DNA of 64,000 nucleotides from Coniferiporia sulphurascens (GCA_002794785.1 NBBA01000009.1:558001-622000); one strand, 5' to 3'; counted from the stretch's first letter, positions 24,811-38,045 are shown. Numbers and translations are program-made. Notes: generated by a model from the sequence alone, not told the origin.

Positions 24811-25007
24811 TCTTGATGGCTAGCGACTTTGAAGCTCTTGATGGCTGGTCGGGGGATGAGGGATTGTTTGGGAGAGCACAGTGAGTTTTAGAGTTCGTGC
24901 ATGGGAATCGACTTCCGGATTTGGTACGCGGGCAAATATGCGCTCGGATTTTGGAGGTAAAAAATAGTAGCAGTAGTACTCTCCCCAAGCATACTCAACG
25001 TCTACAG
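24811..25007. promoter_or_regulatory. shared divergent promoter RPL8 / NOP2
   Basis: 197 bp between a ribosomal-protein gene and a ribosome-biogenesis gene. The arrangement suggests joint control by growth signals. No known ribosomal-protein promoter box is identified. Confidence 0.5.
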
Positions 25008-27457
25008 ATGGGTCGCCGAGCGAAGAACAAGCAGTCTGCTCCCGCGCCGTTCGTTGAAAAGGCCGGGAATGGGCGCCCGTCTCCCAAACAGCTAGGAAAG
25101 CGCAAGCAGAGCCCTGAGCAAATGGACAGACCTGCGAAGAAGGTCAAGGCTAAGGTGGGTTCTGGCCCACTTGACAAGACGAAGAAAAGTGCCAAGGACA
25201 AGAACACGCGGCACTTGAGTGAAGAGGAAGATGCAGGAAGCGACTGGGAGGGCATAGATGACGGGGTCGACCTGCAGGCAGAGAAGACGCACGTCTCCTC
25301 ATTTACTTTCTTGAAATATGCTGACAACGCCTTGTAGCGCTCTGTTCTCAGATCATGACGACGATAATGACTCCGCAGGAGGGTCGAGCGATCATACCTC
25401 TGCTGATGATGAGTGAGTCTAATTTTCGCTTCTTTTTGCTCGTATGCGGTTACCGACCCACCCCTGTAGCTACATCACACCGGTATGCATAACCTACTTC
25501 CAGCGACATGCTATAATTGGACTAACCGTCTATTAGAGAGGCTTGGCCCAAGAGCTGGACCTTGGCTCATCGTCTGAAGAGGAGGAAGAGCCCCCGTCCA
25601 AAAAATCAAAGTCGAAGTCAAAATCAAAGTCTACTCGGTCGAGCTCCCATTCCGACGAATCTGACGTAGATTCAGATGAAGAGCACACTACCGCAGCCAA
25701 CTTCGAAGCTCGAGCCCGGGCACTCGACGAGCAGGCTGCACGCGATGCAGAACTCGACGCCGATGAGCTCCGCCAGGCGGCACTCGCATTTGACTCGGAC
25801 GAAGAGTTTGGTGCAATGGACGGTGATTCAAACGGCGATGATGATATGAACGGGGCTGAGAAGGGCGATAATTCCAACGATGCCTTTGTTCTTCCTACGG
25901 CGGAGGAGCGAGAGGAGGAGCGAAAAAATGGTACTCAAGACCTAGGCGCTGTACAGCATCGGATGCGACATTGTGCGCGTGTACTGTCAAATTTCAAGCG
26001 GCTGGGGTCGAAAGATCGGTATGCGCTTGACATTCTTCCGATTCGTTTTGTTATACTTATATCTTTGCAGATCACGTTCCGAGTACGTTGACCAATTACT
26101 GGCAGACATTGCCAGTTACTACGGCTACAATGATTTTCTTACCGAAAAGTTATTTCAACTTTTTCCTGTGCTTGAGGTAACAAGACTTCGTCAATTAAAT
26201 GTCTCAATCTAATCCTTCTGATTATCCACCAAGGCGATCGAGTTTTTTGAGTCGAACGAGCTTCCGCGTCCTGTCACAATTCGCACTAATACCCTCCGTA
26301 CGCGGCGGAAAGACCTTGCACAGGCCCTTATCGCCCGCGGTGTCTCCCTCGAGCCTATCGGAAAATGGACTCCTGTCGGACTTCAAATCTTCGAATCTGC
26401 GGTCCCGCTTGGCGCTACGCCCGAGTATCTCGCAGGTCACTACATGCTCCAAGCAGCTTCGTCTTTCCTTCCGGTGATGGCACTTGCGCCACAACCGAAC
26501 GAGCGCATTCTGGATATGGCATCAGCACCAGGCGGGAAGTCGACTTATATATCTGCTCTGATGCAGAACACTGGCGTCGTGTTCGCGAATGACTCAAATA
26601 AGACTCGTACAAAAAGCCTCACAGCGAACGTTCACAGACTTGGATGCAAGAATATAGTTGTGTCCAACTACGACGGGCGTGAGTTTCCGAAGGTACTAGG
26701 CGGGTTTGATCGCGTCTTGCTTGATGCGCCGTGTAGTGGAACGGGTGTAATCAGCAAGGATGCCAGCGTAAAAGTCAACAAGGTATGTAATTCAGCCCTG
26801 AGGCCGGCTTTCTGCAAACGTTATAACAGAAGCTAATTGAAATACTACAGTCGACGCGCGACTTTGCTCTCCTCTCTCATTTACAAAAGCAACTTATTCT
26901 GTGTGCCATAGATAGCGTTGTACCTGCTTCATCTGAGGCGCCGGGCATCGTCGTCTACTCTACGTGCTCTGTCACCGTTGATGAAAACGAGGCGGTTATC
27001 GACTACGCCTTACGCAAGAGGCCGAACGTACAACTACTTGACACTGGGCTCGCGTTTGGCCGTGAAGGTTTCACAAGCTTCCGAGGAAAGAGTTTCGACC
27101 CGAGTGTAAAGCTCACCCGACGTTTCTACCCCCATGTGCACAATATGGACGGATTTTTTGTGGCAAAGCTGAAGGTGGGCCGTCCACAGAAGGGCGTAGC
27201 AAAGCGTGATAGCGAAGGCGATAGCTTGAAAGCGCCGGCTGTGTCTACTACCGACGCTATGGACGTCGACCAGGAGATGGTGAAGTTCGACGCAGAGGAA
27301 GACCAGCCATATCTAGAAGGTCCGTATATTGCACTATACCTTGTGTATAGGTGGATCTAGCTCTAACCTTTGAACTGCAGAAAATAAAAGGCGGCAGATG
27401 AAGGCGAAAGGCCTGCGTGTTGTACCTAGGACTGTGTCAAACACCAAGCCTAGTTAG
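25008..27457 (+). CDS. NOP2: 25S rRNA m5C methyltransferase Nop2
   Basis: Nucleolar RsmB/NSUN-type methyltransferase needed for 60S assembly. The N-terminal third is Lys/Ser/Asp/Glu-rich (MGRRAKNKQS, then PPSKKSKSKSKSKS). The catalytic part runs VTIRTNTLRTRRKDLAQ, GVSLEPIGKWTPVGLQIF, YLAGHYMLQAASSFLPVMAL, the SAM motif DMASAPGGKSTYISALMQ, LLDAPCSGTGVISKD and YSTCSVTVDENEAVI, which holds the catalytic cysteine pair. It ends RFYPHVHNMDGFFVAKLKVG and a basic tail (NKRRQMKAKGLRVVPRT). Around seven introns. The first, after the segment DLQAEKT near 25290, seems to use a GC donor. The last intron precedes NKRRQMK. Confidence 0.94.
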
Positions 27458-28053
27458 CGAGCGAACTTTTACTCGCATTGTCGTACTAGTTGTCATCTGT
27501 TGTACGCCGTTCTGGACTATTCTTAAAGTCTATTTTTCACCGTCGTATCTTCAATCACGAAAACATGCCCATGGGCGTGAGTTATTTTTAACAGATAGCT
27601 CTTCTCTTAAAAAAATGCGGTAAGTGACGGTACCAAGTGGCGGAAAACAAAAGTCCCCAGCCTATTCTCTGGAGCGCCGACTGCCAGTAGTGGTCAGTAA
27701 ATGCTTTAAAATTGTCATTCCTAGTCTGTCCTCCGTTACAGAAGCCGGTACGACGGTACTGTGGCTGCCAGTAACTAGATGGGCGGAACGTTTTGTGATT
27801 CGTTCCGATAACAAATCATAAGCCAGCATCAACATGAACAATAAATGCGTAAGTCAGTCTGACCCAACACACTTGGTGTGGCTTGTCGAGGGGTGCAGTG
27901 CCAAAATTCAATGCTAAAATATTTTGTTGTTTACCAGTCAAGCAACACGGGCCTTTATGCAGAGGAAGGCAACCATGTACTACAGTAGTAGTAGTACAGG
28001 TTCCAGACGCATACATTTTGCACGCTGACTCGGAACGGCTTGATGAGCGACGT
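27458..28053. other. gene-poor stretch downstream of NOP2
   Basis: AT-richer than its neighbours and open in no long frame on either strand. It contains a small near-palindromic TACTACAGTAGTAGTAGTAC at about 27977-27998. No gene, tRNA or repeat family is supported. Confidence 0.4.
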
Positions 28054-31051
28054 CTAATACAAAATATAAGGCCTACACTCCCTACAAATGGGAGGAATAC
28101 CAGTGGTATAGTCTAGGCTAGTCTGGTCCATTCTCTCTTGTTTATAGTCGACAACGTCATAAGGGATATGGCTACCGTCATCTCTATCACGGTTCACTGA
28201 AGGAAATTCTTGTATTCTAGTCATTAATTGCATACCAGCGCTAGTTTGCACTGCCTCTTGTCTTTCAATACGGAAATCTACATATCCGGTTTCGTAGTAT
28301 CCAATAAAATTGGATGTAGTATCCCCAGCTGCTAGCACGTAGTCATTATACATCCTTACGGGACTGTAGTATGATTGAACATCACACACAGCACTCATCT
28401 TCAAATCCGTATTCAGGATCATAAAGCCAGACTTGGTCCGGGGGAGACTCGCTTCTTTAGTAAAACCTTGGACACTCAAGTGAGTTAAATCGTCATTGTC
28501 GTGGATGCCATGGGTGAGTGCGCTATGCCCTTCCTCCACTTTTAAGACACCTCATCCTTTGCTGTGACGAGAGAAAAACATTGTCTTCTGGGTTATGTGA
28601 GGTAGCCTGACCCCACCGGCGGGGAGGATTTGGAGATACACACACAGCTTCTCTATTAAAACATCTTGCATTACTGCTTACACAAATACACAGCGGATGG
28701 CTGGATAGACAGTGACCGTCTGCATTACCGGAACGTAGCTCATTGACTTCAAGGGATCCGAGAAGAAATTCTCGGACACTGCATCAGATAAGGCTTGGCT
28801 CATCCTTCCGAGATGGGTAGCCTGATTCTTGTTCAAGTATGCCTGGATGTTCATGGACCTTTCACCTGTGTAGTCGTCATTGAGTATGGACTCTGTAGTA
28901 TTTCCATCGTTTGAGCTCGGTGCACAAACATCATGGCGGGTATCCTTGACGGGACAGTTCAGTTGAGATCTCCATACTACCGATCATGGATGCTGGATGA
29001 CCACCATCGAAATTTGTTTCATGGTTTCGTAGGGAGGTTCCTGTCTACTAAATGTTGTATCTGAGTGTCTGTCTGGTCTGGTGGAAATTGGATCGCCGCT
29101 ATTGAACTTTCGTCCAAAACTCTGCGGATGGGATTTATTTAGATGTATGCAACACATGGTTAGTACTGGTGCCAAGGCTCGATACATAGCTTCGTAACCC
29201 ATTCCCGTCAGAGCCGCTGACAAAAATCTATGCGCTGCTTCTCCAGACACAGACTCGGAGTAGCTATCTCCATTGGATCCTTGCTCCTGGTTCTGCGCAC
29301 CGGACTCAGACCTAGGTTTTTTTTTCGATGCTCAACCTTCCGCTGGTTCTACTTAGACACACCGACTTCTCCGGCATAGTTAGCGGGGATTAGACAAAAC
29401 CATATCATGCTCAGGTTCAAAATTTTGCGAGGCGTCCACCGAGCTGGTTTCCACACTGAAATTACGATCACCATCCATAGTCTCAACTACCGTCACTTTA
29501 GACGATGAATCTTCTCTGGGTGAACTATCACACTCATCTCCAAGTTTCTCTGCGTAGCTTCGTGGACTGAATCCTTCCCAGGACCCTGTACCGGATGCAT
29601 GACCTGTACTGCCATTATGTAACGTCAGTCTCCCTTAGCTAGACAAAAGATCGACCGACAGACTATGGCTTCTGCTAAGTATTGGTGTATAGGAATGAGG
29701 GACCTGTCCAAGATCAGACTCCGTGGTCGGGATATGATCGTCTCCGCTCTGCTGAGCTCGTACACTTTGCGATGATGGTGTAGGACTCAGCAAGCCACAA
29801 TCCTCATCGGACTTATATTCTGAGCCCATGGGACCGTCTCCGAGCCCAGATCCTGAGCTCAAGTCATGGTCGTCGTCCTATCCGCTGTACTATTCTCCTA
29901 GCGTAGACAGCGGGTGGTTCAACAAGTCGGGACTCCCGCTGAACGCCTGTCTAGATTGTCGGGAACTAGAAGCTTGGCTGGAGCCTATGCTGACGGTACG
30001 TTTAGTAACCCCATCGTAATATGTCTCCGCTTAATTCAAAGCCGAGGGTTGGCTGGACATTTCGTGGTTTCCTTCGAAAAGTGATTCGTAGCTTTGTGGA
30101 ATTAACAGACGATTGGAATCTATGACCGAATATGGCCGGCGCGGCTAATTTAATCTCCTAACGAGGTGTATAGTTCATGCCCAGATGGGACCCGTTCCTC
30201 GTCGAGTCCTGTTTCGTGAAGTTCATAGTCGGAACTAGTATTGGACAAATTTCTGTTGTCGGTATGGAAACGACAAGCGGTTGCGTGTTCATTCAGCTGG
30301 TAGTCGGGTGAACTATTCCTTTCATTAGTATGATAGCTGGGGTCCGAGTCTAAACTCTTGAACTTAGAAAACAGCCAGTGTCACGATCGAGATAACCTGC
30401 TGTTGACAGTGTCCGCAGGGGCAATTGCTGGTCCTCATCCGCTCCCACTGATTGATTATGTTCGTTGCCAGTGTGATTCTTGATGTTTATTTCGTCATGT
30501 AGTAACTGCCTCCATCAGTTCCGTCGACGAACTTAACGTCCAAAGGATGTTCGTGATCGCCTTGAGAAACTTGTAGTGCTGTTGCCATATCCGAAGACAA
30601 ATCAAGATAGTTATCCACCGTTCCTAGTTCGCGTTCTTCCTGATTGAGGTCAGCAAGTTCAACGTCATCTGACGCGGCCATTTTGGGCCCCGGTACAGGT
30701 CCGAATCCTCCGCGTCTGCGCCTTTCACGCTTCCTGCTTTATCGATGGCGAAGACTAGCCGGAGACGATCTCTAAGTTACATGCCCACCGCCATTCACGG
30801 GATGGGGCAGCAGGAAGTACCAGCCCATATCCTGTATGCGAATCTAAGGATTGGACGCATATCGGAGGATTAAAGTGACTTACCAAGGAATCACGTCTAA
30901 CTGTAAAATCAGTATGTGAATCTAGCGCTGCTTCATGCGCTCGCTGTTTAATAACGTTAATTGCAAGTGCGTCGGAAGCGAGTGCCAGTGTAGCGCTAAG
31001 TGTCGCCTGAAAGGTAAGAGCTGACCGATGAAGTATTTGTGCATGGGGCAT
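28054..31051 (-). pseudogene. decayed multi-frame gene, Ser/Asp-rich product of unknown family
   Basis: A minus-strand reading path carries protein-like sequence for about 3 kb but is repeatedly broken. The 5' part (31051 to about 30760) reads QILHRSALTFQATLSATLAL and is followed by a good GTAAGT donor near 30883. The next coding block starts around MAASDDVELADLNQEERELG (30681). After YYMTK the frame shifts at an A run near 30491, and again near 30370 (TTTT), near 30150 and at an A9 run near 29320. In-frame stops interrupt otherwise consistent Ser/Asp-rich sequence, for example near 30031, 29893, 29881 and 29639. Later blocks include GEAAHRFLSAALTGMGYEA and SGFMILNTDLKMSAVCD (28450). No known domain was recognised. 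Genuine decay is favoured; sequencing indels could explain the homopolymer shifts but not all the stops. Confidence 0.5.
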
Positions 31052-31760
31052 GACTGCGTTCACGTTGTACTAAAGTTCCGGATGCGAGCAGCATGCTCAA
31101 AAGAAAAATGATAAGTGTGGAGTTGGTCGCCGCGCCAAGTGGGTTAGGGTGTGTCTAGATTGTATGCGCAGATCTAACGTACTAAAAGTATTGATCAAGA
31201 GTAATCCTGTAAGACGTGTAGAAATTGCGCTTTGAAGACCGCTTAATGTCGGGCTGAAAAGACACGTAAATATTGGCCCTTCTCGGTCAAATAAAAATAA
31301 CAAACGAACACGTCATCAAACACTGCACTAAGGGTGGTCATCGATTCCACCGCTGCACCGAGACCTTTGTGAGCGGAGTGAGAAAGTGAGAATTAGAGAC
31401 AGGCACACGAGAGAGAACATCCTCACAGCCCAAATGCAATCGATTCCTTTGACTGATAATCGACAAGGGTGAAATTGCGAATTGACGCACATGAGAAAAG
31501 GGGGGAGGAAAGATGATGGGAGGGATAACTAACGAGTCGCGTGCATTCATAATACCGACGCCTGCTTTCCCCCGCTTCAGGAGATTTCTGAAGTTCGATG
31601 TTTGATCGGACCTAAGAGGGGGTAATCAAAAGATGTGCTCAAGGAATTCCGGATTTAGAGACTAGTGCGAGTTTGCGGCCAGTACAGGGGACGTTCGGCA
31701 AGCACATGAACTAAGAGATAACTCAGAAGACTTGCAAGTGACGCAAACGAGCAGCAAAGC
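31052..31760. other. gene-poor stretch, possible upstream remnants
   Basis: On the minus strand two short open blocks (about 31550-31338 and 31303-31097) may be 5' exons or leader of the decayed gene. They contain plausible splice signals such as TTTTCAG near 31256, but no recognisable protein. Nothing is supported on the plus strand. Confidence 0.3.
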
Positions 31761-32060
31761 ATGTCATACCCAGGTCGACGAAAGAAACACTCAAGGGAGA
31801 TCAAGGAGAACAACAATAGACGACAAAAGAAGCTTGCAGGGCTTGCCGCCAAGAAGCATACTTTTGTAGAGGAAGTGAACAGGAAGCGGCCGAGAGTGCA
31901 AAACGAGCTGGAAGTTATCAAGAAGCCTCAGGAGGAAAATTATGATGGAAGATTCCGTGCAACTTTTGCACACATGACGAATTCCATAGAGACGTCGCGT
32001 ACACCCCTGTGCCCAGGCGAGTGCTGGCGAGGCAAGGGCGCCTGCCCACACGGGCACTGA
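31761..32060 (+). CDS. small basic hypothetical protein (doubtful)
   Basis: A single open frame of 99 residues beginning MSYPGRRKKHSREIKENNNR, strongly basic and helical in its first 50 residues, then less protein-like. All three forward frames stay open for 80 residues or more after about 31960, so the true 3' structure is unclear; a 77 nt intron ending at CATAG near 31990 is one option. No family was recognised. It may be a remnant in the gene-poor island. Confidence 0.25.
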   Translation: MSYPGRRKKHSREIKENNNRRQKKLAGLAAKKHTFVEEVNRKRPRVQNELEVIKKPQEENYDGRFRATFAHMTNSIETSRTPLCPGECWRGKGACPHGH

Positions 32061-32836
32061 ATGTAAGCAGGAAAAGCCAATTGCGATGCCAAACGCGCCT
32101 CCCACGAGAACATCTTTACTTACAACAAGCAGCGGCCGCACAAGCGCAGTGCAGTGTAGTTGGGGAGAACTTGCGAGTAACGCAACGATCGTTGCAACTG
32201 TTGCTTCAACTGCAGAAATGTGATGATCATCGCGTAACAAAGAGTATGCGCACGGTTGAAACTCCGCTGTTCATTCCCGATAAGCGTTCGCTTCCGTCGG
32301 TAGCGATGCAGACTCCGACCCGTCGTGATCGCTGAGAAAGGGGCTGCAGCCGCGAGGGCCGCCGAGTGGGCACGCTGGATGGGCAGAGACGGACACGGCT
32401 TGTTCCGCATCTGGACGTGGGCCGTGAAATCGGACCGAAGCCGGGGGCGTCGGGTGTGCAAAAGCGGGATGGTCTGTTCGTCACCCGGGTTAGTGGCTTG
32501 CAATACGACGGTAAAACCAAGCGTTTCCATTCTAGTCGTCCGCGTGGGAAAAGACGTTTGCTCGTTATTTAAACTGGATTTCGCTGACTTCTCGTATCAT
32601 CCCCTCTCTTTCCCTCCTCTCCTATCTCTGTCCACGGCTGCGTCGCACGCGCCCTCCCCCACTTCCTTCTTATAATTATCCTCCTAGGTAAGTCCTTGCG
32701 CCTTTCATCGTGTTCCCGCCCGGCTCGCCTGCCTTTGTCGTGGCCAATGGTCGCGTCCGGCTTCTTTTCGACGCGCTTTTGTTCCGTATTGACGTTCTTT
32801 CTTCCTTGCTTGCTCTAGTTTTCTTCGCGCTCCCTA
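32061..32836. promoter_or_regulatory. promoter and 5' leader with an intron, for the Ala/Glu/Pro-rich gene
   Basis: A TTATTTAAA box lies at 32565-32573, followed by a long pyrimidine-rich tract (about 32590-32680), a layout common in strongly expressed fungal genes. A 5'-UTR intron is likely at 32688-32818: donor GTAAGT, acceptor TGCTCTAG, ending 18 nt before the start codon. The 32061-32560 part holds no supported gene. Confidence 0.55.
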
Positions 32837-34032
32837 ATGTCTGCCCCCACTGAAACCGTTGCTCCTGCCCCGGAGGTGAAGGCCGAGGAGGTCACCCTTG
32901 CCCTTGTCGCCGAGACGCCGGCTGAACCGAGTTCCGAGCAGGCTGCTCCTGTGCGTCTGGCCTGCTCTTACATTTGATTATTGTTTTGCTTATGGAAAAT
33001 TTGATGTGGGATAGGCCACTGAAGAGACGAAGGCCGAGGTATATTGACGCCACATACATGATTTTCTGAATGAAAACTAATATTGGGATAGGAAACTCCT
33101 GCACTTGTCGCTGAGGCTTCCGAGCCTGCTGCCGAGTCTGCACCCGTGAGTCTCCTTTATTCATGTGTTCTGATGCGGTGTTCACCGTAATAATCAGGCC
33201 ATTGCGGAACCTGCGAAGGAGGACGCTAAACCCGTAAGTGGGAGTCGGTGCTGATATCCCGGTTGCTGATCGTTACTGTCTAGGCTGAGGAAATCAAGAA
33301 GGAGGAGCGTCCGAAGAGCCCCGGCTTCCTGGCCAAGATTCTTGCTCCTTTCAAGGACAAGAAGGTAAAGGCCCCGAAGAGTCCTAAGAAGGAGAAGAAG
33401 AAGGAAGAGGTTGAGGTTAGTGTCATCGTGGGCAATGTTTTGTGGCCATTTCATTAATCGTTGGTTCAGGCCCCTGCTCCCGCTGCAGAGGAGCCCGCGA
33501 AGGAAGAGATCCCTGTCGCCGAGCCAGCGGTCGCCGAGGAGGCTCCCGCTGAGCCGGTGAAGGAAGTGTGCGTACTGTGCAAAGCTCGTTGGTGGCTTAT
33601 CACTGATTTCTCATTAGTGAGGCTGCTCCTGTCCCTGCTGAGGAGACCGCCGCTCCCTCCGAACCTCTCAAGGAGGAGGCTAAGGAAGAGAAATCGGATA
33701 AGGTGAGTCTCTAAATAGGACGATGATGCATTGGTGCTAACCTAGCTTTTCAGGAGGATGATGTGAAAGTCAAGGCTGCCAAGGTCGGCCGTCGTCTTTC
33801 GTCCCGTGTTGGTGCCCTCTTCAAGTCGAAGCCGAAGGACGAGGTTACTCATCCCGCGAAGGTTGATGAGAACCCGCCCAAGATTGACGAGCCTACTCCG
33901 GTTGCTCCTCTTGAGAATCCGGCTACTGAGGAGGCTGCCCCTGCTGCGGCTGAGGCCCCTGTGGCAGCGGAGGAGCCTGTGGCGACTGTTGAGCCTACAC
34001 CGGTTACTCCGGTTGTTGCCGCAGCTGCTTAA
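32837..34032 (+). CDS. Ala/Glu/Pro-rich low-complexity protein with many micro-exons
   Basis: Start MSAPTETVAPAPEVKAEE. The protein is mostly Ala, Glu, Pro, Val and Lys in repeats such as EEPAKEEIPVAEPAVAEE. Two better-defined basic segments stand out, SPGFLAKILAPFKDKK (about 33310) and KVGRRLSSRVGALFKSKPK (about 33780), the latter followed by VDENPPKIDEPTPVAPLENP. The coding region is split by about seven short introns, nearly all in phase 0. Some exons are only about 24-40 nt (for example ATEETKAE and AIAEPAKEDAKP), each encoding one acidic repeat unit. No enzyme domain is visible. The promoter layout suggests high expression. Function unknown; membrane or cytoskeletal association through the basic segments is only a guess. 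Confidence 0.75.
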
Positions 34033-34428
34033 GTGAATTTACTTTTCGCTTATCTGGACGAGTCTTTACGTCGGTCATGTCTTTTTCATTCATTCCGTTT
34101 ATGATGTTTCCTTCATTTCCATGAGATATTGGTTTGAGTTCTGCATGGTTTCTCTTCCAGATTAGTTCTCCACTCCGTTACGTTCGCTAATTGTCTTCAT
34201 CTCTTTCTTTATTCCATAGCTTGGAACTTTATACCATTTCCGTCGCTTTCTTTTAGTTATCTCCTGTAATTGATTCTGGTGGAATGCATGATTTACGGCT
34301 CGTATGAGTCACTCAGCTGAAAGTGGTTGTCGATCAAAAAGATCTCTCTTACTCGATTGGTTGTGATTTTGCACGCGTCTTCCTCGTCCTGTTCTGTCGT
34401 GATTTCGTTGCAACACTCGCCGACCAAC
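34033..34428. other. intergenic region, ARG4 promoter
   Basis: T-rich 3' flank of the upstream gene followed by the ARG4 promoter, which includes a bZIP-type site (listed separately). No gene is present. Confidence 0.5.
34305..34311. promoter_or_regulatory. Gcn4/CPC1-type binding site upstream of ARG4
   Basis: TGAGTCA is a perfect match to the palindromic TGA(C/G)TCA element bound by Gcn4-class bZIP activators. It lies 118 bp before the argininosuccinate lyase start codon. Amino-acid biosynthesis genes are classic targets, so the position is meaningful, though a 7-mer can occur by chance. Confidence 0.5.
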
Positions 34429-36241
<1,813 letters not shown>

Positions 36242-36521
36242 TTTGAAAGTAAAATAATGTCTCAATATTAATGTTGGGTGTCCTCGTTTTGTATTCGTGG
36301 GAATATAACCGGATGAGCAGACTTTCGGCTGCCAAGCAAATGAAAACATCGCCTCCTGCATCCTGTTTACCAGTAGCCGGTGCATCAAACTTGGGCTGCG
36401 CCTACGGATTGATCACTGTTGGAATAGCGTCCTTACACCAATTTCCACAGTCAAACTATTTGCCTTCTCTTCCCTACACCCTCTGCATTTGTTTCTATTA
36501 TTATTCTGAACTCTTTCTACC

Positions 36522-38045
36522 ATGGCGCGCGACAGACTTGCAGCAATGAGGGTCCGTGTTCAACTTCCCCCCTGTCGCGTTCTCCTGCTGATGTCTTCTG
36601 CACTGTGAAAAAAAATAGGCGCAACAATCGCAGCAAGGAGAGAATCCCTTTGGGAGGTGAGTTACTAATCGTATTTGTGCGGGCGTGGAGGCTCATGCTA
36701 CAGTTACAGCGATGCCAGCACACCAACGACACGACAGACTCGCCAACCCAACCCGTATGACCGACGTGATCAGGGATACGGCCAGCAAAACTCCAGAAGC
36801 GATTACAGCAACCAATATGCCTCAACTCCCAGTCAGGTGCGTCTGCATGTTGCTTCTGCTTCGCGACGAGAGGTCTCATCCTCCGAATGTTCTCTATGTC
36901 TAGCAACCAAGATACGGTCAGGGAGATAGCTACGAACTTGCTCCAGTAAACAACGGTGGCCAATATGGGAGGCAGTACAGTGATGCTTCAGCGAGTGACA
37001 TGGATAGGTTTCAGAACGAGGTGTGTTGGAATTAGTTTCGACCGCGTCGCCACAGTCTAAAAGACCCGCTTTAAAGATTGCAGCTATCCAAGAAAAGATC
37101 ACAGCGTTCGACAGAAAAGTGACCGTGATCTCCCAGCTTCATAAAACGCTGTTGGACGATGTAGGACCTGGAAATGGCAGGGCTAACCAACAGTTAGAAA
37201 ATGAGGTGGATGAGATGCGCACGATGAGCTCAAGCTTGAAGAACGAGATAAAGGCACTGCAAGCTCAAAGGGTCGATGCGAAGGCCGCGAGTATGCGCAA
37301 ACCGCAGATTGACCTAGTACGAACAAAGTTCATGGAAGCTATCACGAAGTATCAGGCCATGGAAAAGTTATATCGCGATAAATATAAGGAGCGGTTGACC
37401 AGACAGTTTAAAATTGGTGAGTGACATCCTTTCAAATCCATCATTCCATTTAACATCTGTTCCTAGTGAACCCGAACGCAACCGACGACGAAGTTGCAGA
37501 AGCACTTAGCAGTGACCAGAGTGTGCAAATATTTGCTCAGGCCACAATGGGAAACAGAATTGGGGAGTCCAGAAACGCGTACGGTGCAGTGCGGGACCGA
37601 CTCGAGGAGTTGAAGCGCGTTGAGGAATCGATAGTGGAGCTGGCTCAGCTTTTCAACGATGTATGTCATCCTTTCATCAGGGACAATGGGAGTATTACTT
37701 ACGCTTTCCTTTAGATGAGTTTGCTTGTCGAGCAGCAGGATGACACCATCAACATCATCGAAACAAATGCAGAGGGTGCGAAGACTGATATCGAGGCCGG
37801 GTGAGTATAACCGTTTTTTCGGCTGACTTACCTTCTGAGCATGATTGCCTTGTCTCGTTTCTAGCAAAGGCTACACTGATAAGGCCGTAGTATCTGCTCG
37901 TGCTTACCGCAAGAAACGTTGGATATGCTTCTTCCTCACCTTAATCATTCTCATCATTGTCGGTGTTGCGGTCGGTGTCGAAGTCTCGAAGAACATAAAC
38001 ACCAACAACAACAACAAGAGCAGCGGCAGCGGCAGCTCTACGTGA
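36522..38045 (+). CDS. SSO1: plasma-membrane syntaxin (Sso1/2 type t-SNARE)
   Basis: Qa-SNARE for exocytic vesicle fusion. Exon 1 (MARDRLAAMR) splices to AQQSQQGENPFG, then to a Gln/Tyr/Asn-rich stretch. The Habc three-helix region begins at MDRFQNE and IAAIQEKITAFDRKVTVISQ. The SNARE motif runs from LEELKRVEESIVELAQLFND through SLLVEQQDDTINIIETNAEG, including the zero-layer Gln. GYTDKAVVSARAYRKKRWIC follows, then a single C-terminal membrane anchor FFLTLIILIIVGVAVGVEV and a short Asn/Ser-rich lumenal tail. Roughly seven introns. Confidence 0.94.

Noticed and set aside
27977..27998. Near-palindrome as a possible transposon end
   Set aside because: No matching inverted copy or target-site duplication was found by eye on the other side of the island.
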